Assembly (NCBI RefSeq): GCF_001039355.2
Contig: NW_019775557.1
Span: 262,791 to 299,028, forward strand
DNA from: Lingula anatina
Lineage: Eukaryota > Brachiopoda > Lingulata > Lingulida > Lingulidae
Reading direction: 5' to 3'
Length of the DNA: 36,238 nt
The notes below the pieces were generated by a model, which saw only the letters and a list, made by a program, of their open reading frames with translations, was not told the DNA's origin and ran no database searches. This document shows, in pieces, positions 23,120-32,550 of this stretch. The stretch's first letter is position 1. Every line of letters begins with the position of its first letter. Made by a program: the position numbers and the translations under genes.

Positions 23120-23373
23120 AATGTCCTCATAAAACAATTCCTGGAAATAAGAAGTTGTTCAGTGTTCCTGTGGCGGTGGCTATGCTGCTTAAATTTATAC
23201 TCTTTCAATGTGCATCTCTGAAGATACATGTTACAGGTTCAACTAATTTTACACAAAAAATGCATATATTTATATCATACATATAAGGCAACTAAAAAAT
23301 TACGATGCATTGAAATGTCTGATATATCCATGGGCACATGCTCTTCTGTCAGAAAATGCACATCGCATCATGA
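23120..23373. other. Short unassigned stretch
   Basis: Nothing recognised between the family D pair and the dispersed repeat at 23374. Confidence 0.45.
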
Positions 23374-23441
23374 GCAGACCCTGTACCAGGGTCACAGATT
23401 GATTTTTCAATAGATATTCACGGACATGTCTCTGTCTAATT
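23374..23441 (+). repeat. Dispersed repeat pair, copy 2
   Basis: Matches 18830-18900: the TACCAGGGTCACAGATTGAT and AGATATTCACGGACAT blocks occur in the same order. Confidence 0.6.
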
Positions 23442-25297
23442 CATAGCACGACTCTCTGCTGTGAGATGTGCACTGGAGAGAAGTGCACATAATTAAGCTG
23501 CGGCCCTGGAAGAGAGTACCATGAGTATAAGGAGCCACAAGAATATTTTTTAAAACTTGAATTAAAAGGATCAATTTGAGGAATGTGTTACCCTTTTTTC
23601 ACTAATCTTAAACATTTTTTTCTGAAAAAAAAAGTGAAGGACACTAAAGCATATGCTTTTTTAAAGGCCGCATACATGTACATGTACCAACACGAAGAAT
23701 CTAATCTCTATATTGACGGACTGACTGCAACCCCTTTGAAAATGATTCCGCTTTCTACATGGACCAGAGCTGCAAGTAGACAAATATGCGAATGCATGCG
23801 TTCTGGGACATGGAGATTTATCGAGTCACATCTGAGGAAAAAGGAAGAACGAACTCGATGTGGTACAATTCATTAAGTTACGGTTTAATGATGTTTGCGT
23901 TTTTTACAAGCAGTGATCAAAGCAGCGCCGACTGTTCCTTAACGTGTATCGCAGCGTGTAGCCATGGCGGTACGCTATCTCATGAATATATCTACCTTAA
24001 GATGTTAAATGAAACTAAACCCTGGACGCAAGGCGTCTTTTTTGTTATCGAATAGAGATAGACTAAAGGCAGTTTCGGAAGCTAGCTTTAAAAAGTTAGA
24101 AATATGATCCATAAAAAAGACACGGCACGAAAGTTATAAATATAATCCTTATAAACAGTGCCAAGTATAGCATTCAAAAGCTGGCGTTCGGTTGCCAGTA
24201 TTGGCTGAATCATCAAGATGACCGTCACGAACGCGACACCTGCCACTGTTATAATCCAACGATTGAATCACTGTTAACCTTCACGTTTTATTTCAAGGAC
24301 AGTGAAAAATAAAGAAAATATATTCCTGGTATTATTGACATTTCAGTTGAGAGCGTGTTACATGAACCTGTCACATTTCAAACGTATTTTCAAGTCTTCC
24401 TTTTATTTAATAAAAAGAAACTGAGCGAAACCCGCTTTCTATAGCTTTTTCTAGTATATCTTAAGATAAGGGCACGAAAGTTACCTAATCTGAAAATTGC
24501 AGAAAAATGCTGTAAATCGAGAAATTTTTCCAGACATCTGAAATTCGGGGTTTGCTATTCCAAACTTTCTCTATTCCGAAGGCCATGGGCTCGCTATTCA
24601 GAACATGGGTTCGCTATACATAGCGTAGAACTAGTTTCAAGCCTGATAAAGGTTAATCTTAAAATATGTTTAAGACGAACCTACAAAAACAACAACAGTT
24701 AGCAAAGTGCAAAAAAAGAAAAGAAAATATACTGATAACCTGCTTCAATGAATCAGTCCTTATAATGCGTTTTTTAAACGTGCTAACTACAATTCATTTT
24801 CAGTCCATTCAAACAAAATGTGTTTGAACAAGGAGGTGAAATAGCAATAAAATATGTACGCAAACCCTTGAGACGACACTCATCCATTTTCTTGGAACGT
24901 AATTTAATGACACAACATGCAGAGTGCTTCAAATTTACCTTTTATGTATTCCATGCCATTAAAAAAAAGAAAGTAAGGATATCAGAAATGCTCATTGATT
25001 TATTTGTCTCATTCTTATATTTTGGTACGTGACAATGTGCGTCCCAGGAGAACGTTTGAGAATGATTTACATGAAAGACACGCTTTAATTTGTGGGTGAT
25101 AATTCGAAAATCTTATTTCAGTCATTGCACATCTGTTTGGTAATCTTTTAATTGCGCGCCTTACTGATGTTGATAAAGTTTCTGAGATTTACGTTAGGCA
25201 GTTACGAATTCCGTTAAATCATACTATTTAAAGTGCTTGGAGAAAATTGAAATGTAAAATTTGAAATAGTACTTTACAAATTCGACGTAAAACCGAC
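23442..25297. other. Unassigned non-coding stretch
   Basis: A short imperfect repeat of GGGTTTGCTATTCC-like words occurs three times at about 24547-24620. Otherwise no gene or element is recognised; open frames at 23583-24055 have no domain signal. Confidence 0.45.
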
Positions 25298-25305
25298 TGC
25301 GCACG

Positions 25306-25359
<54 letters not shown>
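25298..25359. repeat. 62-nt alternating purine-pyrimidine (CG)n(CA)n tract
   Basis: Strict purine-pyrimidine alternation runs from TGCGCACGCG through a long CA run to CACGTG without a break. Such tracts, especially with a CG core, can adopt Z-DNA under negative supercoiling. Confidence 0.95.
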
Positions 25360-25626
25360 GGCGCGCACATAAAAACGCGCGAACATCATAACTGCCTAAA
25401 TGCAAAAAACTAACAGAAAAAAAAAAGATTTCTAGAACCAACGAGACCTACCTCTAAATTTGCATTTATTAGTAGGCCTATTGGGTAAATGCAATTCTCT
25501 CCGGAAGAAACAAAAGTCCTGCAATAATCTTTACCTTGAGAGCTCTAAACCTTGTCCAGCGTTGATGAGGTACACCATACCAGTGATATCTCAAATCAGT
25601 AGCAACCGATACCACAGGAGGCAACG
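25360..25626. other. Unassigned short stretch
   Basis: Nothing recognised apart from further GCGCGC words at 25361-25380. Frames at 25460-25753 plus and 25478-25669 minus overlap and lack domain signals. Confidence 0.4.
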
Positions 25627-25915
25627 TGACCTTTGCAAGGTCAATCCGAAAGAGGTAAACAAAAGACACGTTTACACTAGACCCAAACAGACCGACGCGA
25701 ATGACGCAGATGCCATTTTGCCATGTAGTGTTTACTGTAAGCCGATTGATTGATTTTTGAAGGTCAACATTTATCGATGATTGGGGTGTTTAGGGATGTG
25801 ATGCGTTCCACCACAGCTAAGGTTATTGCAAAGTGCTGCATTTCCAATATTTCATCCTTTAGACCGATCGATTTTATCTTTATGTAAACGCGACAAGTTT
25901 GACCTTGTTTGACCT
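25627..25915. promoter_or_regulatory. Cluster of nuclear-receptor half-sites with forkhead-like sites
   Basis: TGACCT (25627-25632) and AGGTCA (25638-25643) form an everted repeat with 5-bp spacing. A single AGGTCA lies at 25761-25766. TGACCT at 25900-25905 and 25910-25915 form a direct repeat with 4-bp spacing, the DR4 arrangement. GTAAACA at 25655-25661 and TGTAAACG near 25882 resemble forkhead sites. Cis-regulatory function is an inference from site density. Confidence 0.3.
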
Positions 25916-26666
25916 TTTTGGGGTTATTTAAGTAGGCTCAGTGTGCCGCTGCTGTGCACAAGATACAATTGAACACAGTAAACCAGTGCTTGGCTGATGG
26001 AGGATGGGCTGTAGGGTGCAAGTTTAGATTCGCAATCGGCCGGGTTTGCCCAGAAATCTGTTCGATGTTAGAATTGAATCGGTCCTGGACAAAAAGCCGC
26101 CAGAATAAGGCCATATTTGTAGTATTGTTTATGCGACATTCTTCAGTACGGATGGGAAACCGTGCGTTATGAAGCATTTGTTCTCATTTACCCAAAAGTG
26201 TTGCTATCTTTTTTATTCGTAATTAAAAAGTTTTATACTGTTTTCGAAATAAATCAAAATTTAAAGTCAAGGATCCGGAGTAATTTCCCAACCGAAAAAC
26301 TGCTGTTTTGTGAAAGTTTTGTGCGTTACATTTAAAATTTAAAAAAAGTGAAAATCGGGCGTTGTCTTAAAGCACTTGTGTTCATTTTGAGACAGTGATA
26401 TACCCCCTAAAACGCAGAAAATTTATGTTGCTAATTATCGCAAAGTGACAGTCAAATGCACTGTAAATTACGGTGTTAAAAAACAGGATATTTTGTATCC
26501 GAAAGGATTCCAAGTGACACTTTTCCCATGACTACCATCCCCGTCATAACGGCTTAGGTCTACTGCACAGATCTGTTAACGCAGGTGCATTGTGCACTTG
26601 AATTAGATCGTAAAAATGGATTCTACGGTGTTCTTTCCCGCCTCCATTTTATTTGTGTCTTTACTG
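25916..26666. other. Unassigned non-coding stretch
   Basis: A short minus-strand match to the family A end (GATGGTAGTC on the minus strand, about 26530-26545) may be a decayed terminus. Both-strand open frames at 25938-26177 have no recognisable domain. Confidence 0.4.
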
Positions 26667-26892
26667 GAACATTCCATCTCCTAGGGGATTCTGGCTAAAT
26701 GGCAATCAACTTGAGTGGCTTAGATGTCTGTTACGTCCATTGAAGCTGCTAGGGGTAATTTTAATTAAAATCTTAATTAAAATTATTGTTTAGCAGCTTC
26801 ATTAGGCGTGCCAGACATCTAAGCCGCCTAAGCTGAAAGCAATTTAGCGAGAAACCCTGTTAGATCGATCTAGGTATGGGATCTCAGTCTAA
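26667..26892. mobile_element. MITE family B, foldback (palindromic) copy
   Basis: Each half is a near-complement of the other. The left arm has GGCTTAGATGTCTGTTACG and GAAGCTGCTA. The right arm inverted has GGCTTAGATGTCTGGCACG and GAAGCTGCTA. A TTTTAATTAAAAT palindrome lies at the centre. The right end carries TTAGATCGATCTA and GGGATCTCAGTCTAAG. The arms are about 100 bp each. It shares ends with the other family B copies but not their TTAACTTTTGTGC core. Confidence 0.85.
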
Positions 26893-27140
26893 GTGATCGG
26901 TCTCTGAGTTAATGAATCTCAGTGATGTTTGATTTATATTCAGAGGCACCTTTTAACCCTGGAGTTCCCACTGCTTATATAATTCACTCATTTTTATTTC
27001 AGCATCATCCCTTTCAACGACTTCTGTCAGTGAGTCGTCAAAATCGCCCCATGCTACCCCCTTACAGATATGGTAGCGCAGATACTGGCCCAGTCGAGTT
27101 TTCTTTCCATTCTAAAGGCACTTCTTTTTGGAACACTGGT
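26893..27140. other. Unassigned short stretch
   Basis: A frame at 26922-27233 runs into the poly-A tract; no domain is recognised. Confidence 0.4.
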
Positions 27141-27177
27141 CAAAAAAAAAAAAAAAAAAAAACAACAACAACAACAG
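27141..27177. repeat. Poly-A followed by (CAA)n
   Basis: About 20 A then four to five CAA units. It could be the tail of a retroposed sequence, but no body is recognised upstream. Confidence 0.9.
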
Positions 27178-27601
27178 AGAGGCTGCCAATATCTTACCCT
27201 GGTTGTTTTCTAAGAAATTATGACATTTGGTAGACGTTTTTTTTTAAACATCGGGTCTGATCAAAACAGCAGATTTACTAATGAGGTTTTCAGACACATT
27301 GCATTAATCACCAAGGTTTATTCTAAACAAAACCTTCGAAAAGGTGTGTAAATTGAAAACGTTTTTCCTCTACCTAGAAAAGGCTTTTGGCATTAACACG
27401 TCATTACATGGAGCTGGTTGTTTTTCTCCAAAAGCCGCGGACGTGTTGTTGATGAAAATGCCAGTCAAATTACTTATTAAATCTCTTGAATTTTTTTAAA
27501 AACAATTTAAAAAAAAGAAAAAAATGAAAAAAATCTTTCCAGCTTTACATTCTATTTGAAGAAATTATTAAAACGCAGGTAGTAGACCTTATTAAAATAG
27601 T
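27178..27601. other. Unassigned non-coding stretch
   Basis: AT-rich, with A runs near 27507-27530. No gene recognised. Confidence 0.45.
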
Positions 27602-27801
27602 ATACATGAGTACCCTACAAAAGGGTTTACACTAACATAGTCACATGCGTATTGTAAAGGCATACCACGGGTCCGTAAACATGTAGTTAGGACACTTACT
27701 TGACACAACCAGTTTTCAATAAGATACAAACTGAAAAACCTTAGAGAGCCAGCTTTTTTCACCTTTAAAGAAAATGGTGCAATACTTTTGTCACCCCACT
27801 G
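27602..27801 (-). mobile_element. Probable Tc1/mariner terminal repeat or small MITE
   Basis: On the minus strand the sequence from 27801 reads CAGTGGGGTGACAAAAGTAT, immediately preceded by TA. This is the typical form of a Tc1-type terminal repeat. A weak inverted partner with CTACAAAAGGGTTTACAC lies at 27613-27632, also next to TA. If both are ends, the element is about 200 bp and decayed at the left; otherwise this is a solo end. Confidence 0.45.
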
Positions 27802-28460
27802 TATAATGGGGACAGTAACGGGAAATGACCCCACCAGAAGACACTTAAATGCGTCTGAACGCAATACCAGGCCAAAGGCTCGTGACGCATGGCGTAATCA
27901 TCAATCATCCGGAATATAGGTCGATTAGAGATCAATTAGGCATCAATCACACTGAGTCTGCTGGAAAACTACCTTAATTATTATACGTTAATAATAAGGT
28001 GTTGTCTTAAATGGAGAGGGCAGAGCCCTGCTGATAATACATAGGCTAACAGATGAGTTTGCAGGTGCGTATCCATCTAAAATGGCGCCACTGACAAGGG
28101 TTAAAATTGCACCCATGTTCTAAGCTTCTGCACACCTTCCAGATTCCATAAACATGCAATACAAAAGAAGGGCGTCACTCCACGGGGCCTAAACATGACA
28201 GTTACAGTAGAGCTTGTTGAACATCGCTGACGACTATATCTGGTTGATACAAGCCGCTTCTCTCGTTAACTCCCGAAGAGATCAAAATACCCCATAAAGC
28301 TTCTTTCTTCCAGCCTTTAATAAATGACACCCTTTCAAATGTCACCGTTGCACCTACCCTACCTTCATTAAACAAGACTTAGTTTTCAGGAATCTGTGGC
28401 CCTTTTTCCCTTAAGCGGTACAGTTCTTGCTACATGTAACTAAGTGAAGGCCGCGTTCAC
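27802..28460. other. Unassigned non-coding stretch
   Basis: No gene or element recognised. Confidence 0.45.
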
Positions 28461-28613
28461 AACAGCGGACTAACTAAATGGCGACTCACTTAAAAGCTTG
28501 CCGTCTTATCCAATAACAGGCACTGAATAGGTTCCTCGCGGGCACTACGCAACAAGGATTCAAGTGGGTCGGCCATATTTGATCCGCGGATCTGTTAGTC
28601 CGCTGTTCTGAAT
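28461..28613. mobile_element. MITE family D copy with 8-bp flanking repeat
   Basis: The left end is AACAGCGGACTAAC; the right end, inverted, is CAGAACAGCGGACTAAC. The octamer GCGTTCAC directly flanks both sides (28453-28460 and 28614-28621), the length typical of hAT target duplications. The interior AAGCTTGCCGTCTTATCC and CAGGCACTGAATA match 23020-23055 inverted. The right end extends a few bases beyond the left end's homology, so the exact boundary is uncertain. Confidence 0.72.
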
Positions 28614-28621
28614 GCGTTCAC

Positions 28622-28726
28622 TTTCCACAAGGTGCCATTCACTCCGGTTAACTGGCGCGGTAACTCCGTTTTAGTGACTCTGTTGTGTGTTAGCCAGGCT
28701 ATGAAATTTTCCATCTCTCAAACTGG
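28622..28726. other. Short unassigned stretch
   Basis: Contains CACTCCGGTTAAC and GGTAACTCCG words similar to family X ends, possibly another decayed end. Confidence 0.35.
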
Positions 28727-28888
28727 ACCGGTGTAACGAAACTAAGGGAAATGCCGCCCCCCTTTTAGTTATAACGGTTAGGGTTAGCCTGACCTAAGTG
28801 GGACAAAATCTAGGGCGAGGCTTACCTGTACAAATGAACGAGAAGCGGACTCTCTATCATGGGGGACTCTCTGTCCCGTTACTCCGGT
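28727..28888. mobile_element. MITE family X copy
   Basis: It begins ACCGGTGTAACGAAAC and ends, inverted, ACCGGAGTAACGGGAC, matching 13 of 16 positions. The reverse complement matches 7054-7206 through CAGGTAAGCCTCGCCCTA and AGTTTCGTTACACCGG. It contains a telomere-like GGTTAGGGTTAG. No target duplication is evident. Confidence 0.72.
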
Positions 28889-29520
28889 ACAGAAAACTGT
28901 ACCGTTCCATGTGAAGAAGTCCTCGGAAAGTCAGGGCTGGCCCAGCAAAGGCAGACTATTGATTTCCACTCTAAAGACAATAGGGCGGTTTTATTACGCA
29001 TCGAAACGTAATCTATATGATCTCAACAATCCCCTTTGCATTGTGAGTGTCATTGTGGTGATTAAGTTTCAGAACATAATCTCTATCATCTCAACGCTTC
29101 TTATTGTATTGCTAGAGCACCGTAATTTTTTGTAATTGATCTGTGCAATTCCTAATCACTGCCGCTAACGATTCAGAGCTTTTTTTTTATTTAGTTTAGT
29201 ACTATTGTCAAAATATAGCATATCAAAATACTACATAAAAACACACCCCGCACACAAGGACAGTGGAAAAGAACACATGATATTCAACCGATAATCACAA
29301 CGTTTTTGAACATGATATTACTGTCAAACATCATTGAATCTTTTCGGTTAAAATATTGAAAGATGTTCATCAAAACAATGGCAGTATGGTCGACCATTAT
29401 GTTGCAATATTTGCTTAGAAACATTTTTTCTAAACAGAGGTAAAGGAATTATTACATTATGAGCGAGAGCAAAACTGGATTAGGAAACAACAAAATGAGT
29501 TATAAGCGCCGTCTTCTGTA
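28889..29520. other. Unassigned non-coding stretch
   Basis: AT-rich, with no recognisable gene or element. The frame 28911-29135 has no domain signal. Confidence 0.45.
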
Positions 29521-29612
29521 GTTTTTTTTTCTTTTTTTTCTATTCTTTTTTTTTTTGCTATATTTTACATCTGTTGCAAAGTAAAATTGAATTTACAAAA
29601 AAAAAAAAAAAA
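29521..29612. repeat. T-rich then A-rich tracts
   Basis: Interrupted poly-T (29521-29556) and a poly-A run (29598-29612). Confidence 0.9.
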
Positions 29613-29677
29613 TGAATAATACAATATGACAGAAGCTATATCCCCTGTGCAAGAACAAAAATTAAGGCTATACTTAC

Positions 29678-29786
29678 CAAACACCAGCACAAGTCGTCGG
29701 TGGCAGTTGTTCAGTTTTGGACAATGGCGCGACGCATCGCACAGCCAACAGGTCCGTCCTATACTTTCTAATGCACAACCAAACAT
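29678..29786 (-). CDS. Weak candidate first coding exon, unknown function
   Basis: I do not recognise this product. On the minus strand an ATG at 29786 opens a frame of 36 codons. It is Cys-rich (including CWLC and later single Cys) and runs without a stop into a strong donor-like TTTG|GTAAGTAT at 29678/29677, leaving phase 1. Upstream on the same strand, at 29905-29912, is a perfect CRE (TGACGTCA), and TCCCAGAATCC near 29808-29818 resembles a ZNF143-type promoter motif. This fits a promoter plus first exon, but the start context is weak and no downstream exon was identified, so chance is quite possible. Confidence 0.2.
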
Positions 29787-29904
29787 TTGACCAAGTGCCA
29801 ATTGTATCCCAGAATCCTTTGCAAAATTTCCAACACGACATCGCCTAATCTTTGGACCATAATTAAGAAACGGAAGGTAGTTTGCGCGTGTGATTAGAGC
29901 CAGC

Positions 29905-29912
29905 TGACGTCA
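29905..29912. promoter_or_regulatory. Perfect CRE palindrome TGACGTCA
   Basis: An exact match to the CREB/ATF full site, about 120 bp upstream of the minus-strand exon candidate at 29678-29786. Function is inferred only. Confidence 0.35.
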
Positions 29913-29929
29913 TACGGTTCTTAGACATG

Positions 29930-30389
29930 TATGATTGCTACAAAATTCGCTGTCAATAACTAGAAAAGTCAAATGCAGATGCTGCAGTGCATTTGGAGGG
30001 CATATAGCAGATCAATCGTCTTGTGTTAATAAAAGAAAACGGCTTAGAAATAAAGATAATTTATGGTCTGAATACCAGTAGTAGTGATGCCAACAATGGG
30101 ATTTAAAAGAACGAATGCTGTAGCTTTGGAAATGAATTAATAAATATCTACGATCCATGGGGATGTGTTAACAGAAGGATGTTAGATTTTGTAGTGCTAG
30201 ACATTCACAGAGCGAGGGACGCTAGGTACAGCAAAGCGTGGCGCTCATGGATGTAAGCGTCAAGCTGGGAGCAGTTTTTCAAAAGAACTGGAAACCAAAA
30301 ATTAGTCACAAAATATATTTTGAACCAATATGCATCAGAAGTAGTTCACTTAAATAAAGTATGTATGGTACAGTAGTGGTACACATGTA
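29930..30389. other. Unassigned non-coding stretch
   Basis: No gene or element recognised. Confidence 0.45.
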
Positions 30390-30420
30390 GGGGGGGTTGG
30401 GGTGGGTGGGTGGGTGGGGA
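30390..30420. repeat. G-rich (GGGT)n tract
   Basis: A G7 run followed by GGGGT and four GGGT-type units. Five or more G-triplets within 30 bp make a G-quadruplex possible on the plus strand. Confidence 0.85.
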
Positions 30421-30534
30421 CGCTCAGCAATGGCCACATGCACCCACCCAGTCGTGCCCTACTTTCCAAACTGCTTCCCATTTTGTTCACACAAGACTAG
30501 GGCGAGTTCAGAACAGAAGTTATCATACTACAGT

Positions 30535-30625
30535 GTAGCAGGGTCGATCTATCTCAGAGGGGATTCTCACTAAGGCGCAGTCAATGTAATCAGCTGGCAC
30601 GTCCCCCTGGCAAAGCAACAAGAAC
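30535..30625. mobile_element. MITE family B, truncated copy
   Basis: GTAGCAGGGTCGATCTATCT, then CAGAGGGGATTCTCACTA, followed by a weaker match to the CAGCTGGCACGTCC region. The first block matches the inverted right arm of 33469-33679. The other end is missing. Confidence 0.6.
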
Positions 30626-31227
30626 AATGTTATGGACCAGAAAGTTTTCCGACTTTTAGTTACGAGGGGGGCGTGCCTGTGTGATAACTTATATTCTGAA
30701 CACAACCTAAAACGGAAACGAAACTCGGCACAGCTTGCGGTGCGACAGAAAGAATAGATCGAATATGCCTTGTGTGAATGTACACCTTTGCATATACTTT
30801 ATTAAATCTCACGATCCAACGCCTTCAGTCGATAGAGTAATTTAGATGGAATTAAAAGAGAAAAAAATACTGCGTTATTTGTATGACCTACAGCTTGCTG
30901 CCAACACGACTATTCATCAAATACAAAACCCAATTACCGCGGGATATAATCTATAAGAAAAAAATCGACTCTATAGGAACCGACTCGACCAGGGCCTAAA
31001 TTTTATACGAAATCCTCCATCCGATGTTATCAATCTACAGCAATGAAGGAATAGTTTTCCAATGGAATTAATAAGATAAAAATCAAACTTCTTTTGAAAA
31101 CTAAATTGATGCGTTTATTCTTTGGCAAAGTAGAACGATGCAAGTCCATAATGAGAGAATTTCGATGTGATTTGTAGACCACAAATACAGGAAAATGTCT
31201 CATTTTGCTATTACTTCTAGAGGCTCT
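30626..31227. other. Unassigned non-coding stretch
   Basis: No gene or element recognised. Confidence 0.45.
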
Positions 31228-31300
31228 AAAATACAAGAATGAATGAATGAAGGAAGGAAGAAAGAAGGGAGGGAGGGGGAGGGAAGGCAGGAAAGAATGG
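31228..31300. repeat. Purine-rich (GAAT)n/(GAAG)n/(GGGA)n tract
   Basis: An almost pure purine stretch with GAAT, then GAAG, then GGGA units. Its mirror on the minus strand gives the low-complexity translation SFLPSLPLPPFFLPSF, which is not a gene. Confidence 0.85.
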
Positions 31301-31675
31301 GCGGTTTTCAAACATTATACAATGTAGGGTCCCACTCTGACTTGTAAGAAGTCACCAGTCTCTTTCGCGCTTAGTGCGCGTGCGCAGGACAGTTTTGTCC
31401 CTGAACGCCCGAGTCACGCCACACGAGTGAGAGGTGTGATAGAAGTGCTGAAAGATCAAATTAAATAACCCGCAAGTGGAGGAAAGTCAAATACTTCTCG
31501 TTAACGTTCACTTGGCATTTCAAATGAAGTGTTTGCAATCGCTTTGAAAGTTTATTCAATTGATCGCCACTTCTCGGAAAATCGTTCAAACAATTTGGTT
31601 AATGTCGGTACATTTTTTATATCTTCTTATCAACGTATTCATGCATTCAAATTGGATATCATTAAAGCGACTCTA
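31301..31675. other. Unassigned stretch with a small CpG cluster
   Basis: At about 31363-31388 the word GTGCGCGTGCGCAGG resembles an NRF1 site with one mismatch, set in a short CpG-rich patch. No exon was identified next to it. Confidence 0.35.
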
Positions 31676-31708
31676 CTGTCTGTCTGTCTGTCCGTCTGTC
31701 TGTCTGTC
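31676..31708. repeat. (CTGT)n microsatellite
   Basis: About eight CTGT units with one C substitution. Confidence 0.95.
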
Positions 31709-31756
31709 AGTTACTCTCAAACTGCTTTGAAGCATGCAAATTGGCGACAGATCCCG

Positions 31757-31774
31757 ATGAGGATGATGATGATG

Positions 31775-31817
<43 letters not shown>
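31757..31817. repeat. (GAT)n followed by (AG)20 microsatellite
   Basis: Five GAT units (31757-31775), then 40 bases of GA dinucleotide (31778-31817). The frame through it is low complexity and not a gene. Confidence 0.95.
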
Positions 31818-31818
<1 letters not shown>

Positions 31819-32527
31819 CATAAACAAGTGATTGACAATCCAAGAACTAACCGAAGACTGGTTGTATTTGATGTTTTAAAACATTTCTAATTCAACAAAT
31901 TACGTAGACAGTCGTGTCTTCTGCTCCTCCTTGTTTTGTCTGTTACAAGGAAATAACGACATACGGAGAGGATATGTAATTTTATTGAGTAGTTGCATCG
32001 TTTTTAAGGTTTGAATTAGGAAAGATAAGTATAATTTTGTGAGATATTTAGATGTAGACAAAAATGACTTTCGGAGATTTCCACACGCGGACAGCAGACC
32101 TTTATCTTTCGCTCCTCTACGTTTAAATTTCCCGGTTGCAAGAAAGACGATCCATCTTCAGAAAATTCATTGATTGATTGCTAGTTGATTAACTCTTCGC
32201 AAAAATGTAGTCTTGGATTCGTGTTATGTATCTTTACCCCCTCCCCCCTCCTCCTGCGTGCATGTGCCACTGACCATGCAGACTTCAATATTGCAATGGA
32301 CGTCAGATGTTCATAATTCACCAGGTGTCCCCAGGGGAGGCATTCTGTTGACAGAAAACTCATAATCCTCACACAAATGTGCCGAGTGCGTGGGAGTATG
32401 TAATAAAATAAAACAAGCAATATAAATTCCATGCTGGGGTAGAAAGCCCTGGCCGCTATGGTAGCCGTGGTTTGAGCTGAACAAAAACTCGTTCACTCAG
32501 CTCTGGCTACGGTTCACCCAGTTCTGG
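31818..32527. other. Unassigned non-coding stretch
   Basis: No gene or element recognised; a C-rich run lies at about 32237-32251. Confidence 0.45.
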
Positions 32528-32550
32528 ATCATCATCATCATTCATCATTT
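32528..32550 (-). repeat. (GATG/GAT)n tail of the retrotransposon
   Basis: ATCATCATCATCATTCATCA on the plus strand; it marks the 3' end of the element on the minus strand and is its probable priming tail. Confidence 0.75.

Noticed and set aside
26922-27233. 103-codon plus frame
   Set aside because: Starts at a non-ATG codon and ends in translated poly-A and CAA repeats; no domain.
31030-31311. Minus frame starting with a Ser/Pro/Phe-rich segment
   Set aside because: The N-terminus is translated purine-rich microsatellite; no domain.
31529-31831. 100-codon plus frame
   Set aside because: More than a third is translated (CTGT)n and (AG)n microsatellite (LSVCLSVC and EREREREREREREV); chance.
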